The position numbers and the translations under genes are program-made. This document shows positions 1 through 34,067 of a stretch of 34,067 nucleotides of DNA, piece after piece (the stretch's first letter is position 1; the number at the start of each line of letters is the position of its first letter). Under the pieces are notes generated by a model that saw only the letters and a program-made list of their open reading frames with translations, was not told the DNA's origin and ran no database searches. The stretch comes from Phoronis australis (lineage: Eukaryota; Phoronida; Phoronidae), in the NCBI GenBank assembly GCA_002633005.1, contig NMRA01000263.1, positions 91,217-125,283 of the forward strand. Reading direction: 5' to 3'.

Positions 1-1150
1 TGTAGTTTTAATTTAAACAGACATCACGTCAACATCGCAGCAACAACGCGTCCAAATTTTAATCGTGTAATTATCTTTTCACGGTCAGCACAAACACTTC
101 GATAGCATTAAAAACATGGCTGCAACGTTTCTGTCATGTCTCGATAGCATGGGCTGCCTCCGCCCTCCTCCCTGTGGGGTACCATTACAGATGACATGCC
201 TTGGTTTTCATATTTTCAGGAAATATTGTGCCACTGATAGCATAGAGAAAACGGGTCAATCAATCAGAAATGATAATTTTATGTCAATAAAAATCATACA
301 GAATGCATTAGATGATTAAATTTGCGTTTATGACAATTTGTATAAAAATGCTCACTAGGAGGTAGAAAAAGCTTGAACAGACAATAAAATACACTATAAC
401 TATACCTTTCATTTTAATAGAGACTAATATCAAATGCTAAAATTTCAATACACACTGCTGCTAAAAGACAATACATGTATGTAAACATGTGTAAACTAGT
501 AAACACTATCACACTAGCTTAAAAGTTAAATACTGTAGTTAGGCAAGGTACAATCACTGTATACACCTGCAGAGGGATTTCTCATTGAAGAACACTAGTT
601 CACCAATGGTACAGATGAGTCTAAATCTCAATCAATCCACCCTTACAAGAACAAACATATGAATTTCCCCCTGGACTAGAACTGCAGTTCACTTCAGCTA
701 ATTACCAGTAACATATTAAGTTTTCATGCCCTTGTTCAATTTTGTCTTTGTTTATGACATTCACAATCTCACAGCTGACAGAATTCAAACACTTTAAGCC
801 TACATTTCACAATAGCACCAAATAAAATCAGTAGCATCTAGAGGGGAAACCAGAGTTTTGCAAACATTTTTTGCACTGTCACAAATACACAATTTAGAGA
901 TCTCAAAAATCTCAATACAGACCATTGCAACTCTAAAAAGAGAGTACAATTTTGTTTTGCTAGTAATCATAGGATTACTTTAATATAGAGGATACTGTGT
1001 AAAAAAACCTGAGTCAGTAAAAATGTATTTCATGTGTACAGCTGAGATTTTTTATCTACTTATAAAAACATTTAACTGTACTACAATGCTTATTAAACAT
1101 GTTTTTACAAAAAGTTTAAAACAGGATAATCACATTAGTCAGTGCTTTCC
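1..1150. other. Downstream flank, no recognisable gene
   Basis: AT-rich sequence past the gene's end. A short plus-strand ORF at 116-319 has no recognisable domain. I see no RNA gene or clear transposon. Confidence 0.5.
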
Positions 1151-1152
1151 AT

Positions 1153-1158
1153 TTTATT
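1153..1158 (-). terminator. Probable poly(A) signal of KCP
   Basis: AATAAA on the minus strand about 90 bases past the stop codon. It is the nearest canonical hexamer, implying a short 3'UTR with cleavage near 1125-1140. A longer UTR cannot be excluded. Confidence 0.55.
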
Positions 1159-1249
1159 AAGAAAACAAATCCCAGTTCTCATCATGTATTGGGTAGGTTG
1201 ATGAACGAACCATTCCTACTGAACCTTGTTTGCTAACACACCTCATGAC

Positions 1250-32994
<31,745 letters not shown>

Positions 32995-33353
32995 CTGAGA
33001 TCACCATGAAATAATGGTTTTAGTAATATGTTAGTAAGAGACAATTGAGCAAGAACTCCATTGATGTTACGATCAGTCAGTAATTTAAGAGCAAACTATA
33101 TCAACATTATGTCAATATGATGAGAACAATGCAATCAGCCGGTTGGAATGTCTTCATCCATGGTCACAAAATAACAGATAGTTGCTTTACTGTGACAATC
33201 CAAATGGCTATTTGGCAAATAAAGTAGCCATTGGCAAGTCTGTAACTATTTTTAACTTACAAGGAAGAGTAAGTCGGGCTACACTGTCTAGTAATTTTGG
33301 TTGAACATAGTATAAAGACGAAAAGATTTTTATGAGAATTCTTATCAACCATC

Positions 33354-33537
33354 AATATGAATTCATACGACTGTTATATGATATTAACGACTGATAAGAA
33401 TGTACACGATTAACAGTCAGTATATTTTTTCTTGCAATTTACTGAGTAATGATCAATGATCAAAAGAGGTTTTCCATGAATGATACTACAATATCAGACT
33501 GACAATATTTATCTTCAGTCAGATATGAATTCATATT
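33354..33537. repeat. Small inverted repeat upstream of e1
   Basis: AATATGAATTCATA followed by CGACTG at the left, and CAGTCAGATATGAATTCATATT at the right on the same strand, are reverse complements. This could be the ends of a 184-bp MITE. The ATGAATTCAT core is itself palindromic, which weakens the case. Confidence 0.45.
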
Positions 33538-33581
33538 AGTTCAACCAATCATGAAAATGAGGGTTTACCCAAACAACATAC

Positions 33582-34067
33582 GGTAAAGTCGCGTGATTTT
33601 CGGACGGCCCGCCATTTTCGACCAAGAATAAATATTTGCGAAATGAGTTTTTCATAGTCCACGAAATTCGTACAAGGTTCAAAAACTGTTTTTCAAAGAT
33701 TCTCGAATTTCGGACATTGTCATAAACATCGGAATTTTGTCCCGCGACTTTCGGACAAGGAAAATTTTAGAAACGGTAATTTGGGATCGACGCTATTTTC
33801 GTGTCACTAAAGCGTTCAACGGATGATTACTACTGTATAAGGCTTGAGTCCGAGAATCGGTACAACGGGTTTGTAATTTTTACCTTGTCTTGACGATGTC
33901 ACGACCGTTACTCGATTGTCTTGAGTTTAGCTTGTGTTTGGCGCTTTAGCTATGAAAAGAATCACCCGAGTTCGGCATAACGAAAATTTCTGATGAAAAT
34001 ACAAATAGGAAATACACCGAAGGCTGCAACTTTTCGTTGTAGCGTAACATGTGCTCTGGTTTAAATA
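33582..34067. mobile_element. Possible transposon end with repeated TTTCGGAC boxes
   Basis: TTTCGGAC occurs at 33598-33605, 33708-33715 and 33749-33756, two of them next to GCG(TG)AC/GCGAC, in a CpG-richer segment unlike the rest of the flank. It may be the end of a pogo/Tigger-like element or a regulatory region. No second end is visible within the window. Confidence 0.3.

Noticed and set aside
116-319. Small plus-strand ORF with a good start context (AACATGGCT)
   Set aside because: No recognisable domain; it could be the first exon of a neighbour, but nothing else supports that.
33257-33290. Possible micro-exon upstream of e1 (CAG|TGTAGC...CTT|GTAAGT)
   Set aside because: It would put VARLTLPC before RIIC instead of the CxCxxG expected in a VWC domain, and has no other support.

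Overview
The window is metazoan nuclear DNA dominated by one large gene on the minus strand, an invertebrate Kielin/chordin-like protein (KCP). Every coding exon has GT..AG borders and matching intron phases. Spliced together, the 32 exons I can place (e1 at the right, e32 at the left) give one uninterrupted frame of 1,890 residues plus stop. The frame is open at its N-terminus, so the signal peptide and first exons lie beyond the right edge. The order is the C-terminal half of one von Willebrand C (VWC) domain, 26 complete VWC domains, then VWD, C8 and TIL domains and a TAG stop. This is the Kielin/KCP layout: many VWC repeats followed by VWD-C8-TIL. BMPER/crossveinless-2 is the nearest alternative but has only about five VWC domains. 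The family is secreted and modulates BMP/TGF-beta ligands outside the cell.

Layout: 32995-34067 is upstream intron or flank, with a small inverted repeat and a possible transposon end. 8778-32994 holds the VWC exons (e1-e25). 4638-8215 encodes the VWD domain (e26-e29). 2494-3508 encodes C8 (e30-e31). 1250-1449 encodes TIL and the stop (e32), with a probable poly(A) signal at 1153-1158. 1-1150 is downstream flank with no recognisable gene. Introns run from about 0.2 to 1.7 kb and hold many non-autonomous elements: a PIF/Harbinger-like MITE with a TAA target duplication, foldback elements, a small repeat family in at least three introns, and two Penelope-like retroelement remnants, one with a recognisable GIY-YIG endonuclease.

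The most unusual structure is in the VWD region. The 3' ends of two consecutive exons, e26 and e27, have each been amplified into short tandem arrays (43 bp and about 42 bp units) that run into the intron. In the e27 array most units carry a copy of the splice donor, so the array is a ladder of potential alternative 5' splice sites; the first extra donor would add exactly 14 residues in frame. The whole e27 neighbourhood is also present twice, 386 bp apart, with a single N at the junction, so the duplication may be real or an assembly error.

Organism: the AT-rich DNA, short-to-medium introns, Kielin-type gene and Penelope/Harbinger content suggest a marine invertebrate, perhaps a hemichordate, echinoderm or amphioxus. 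A lophotrochozoan is not excluded, and I cannot name a species. No RNA genes, CRISPR arrays or prokaryotic features were seen.
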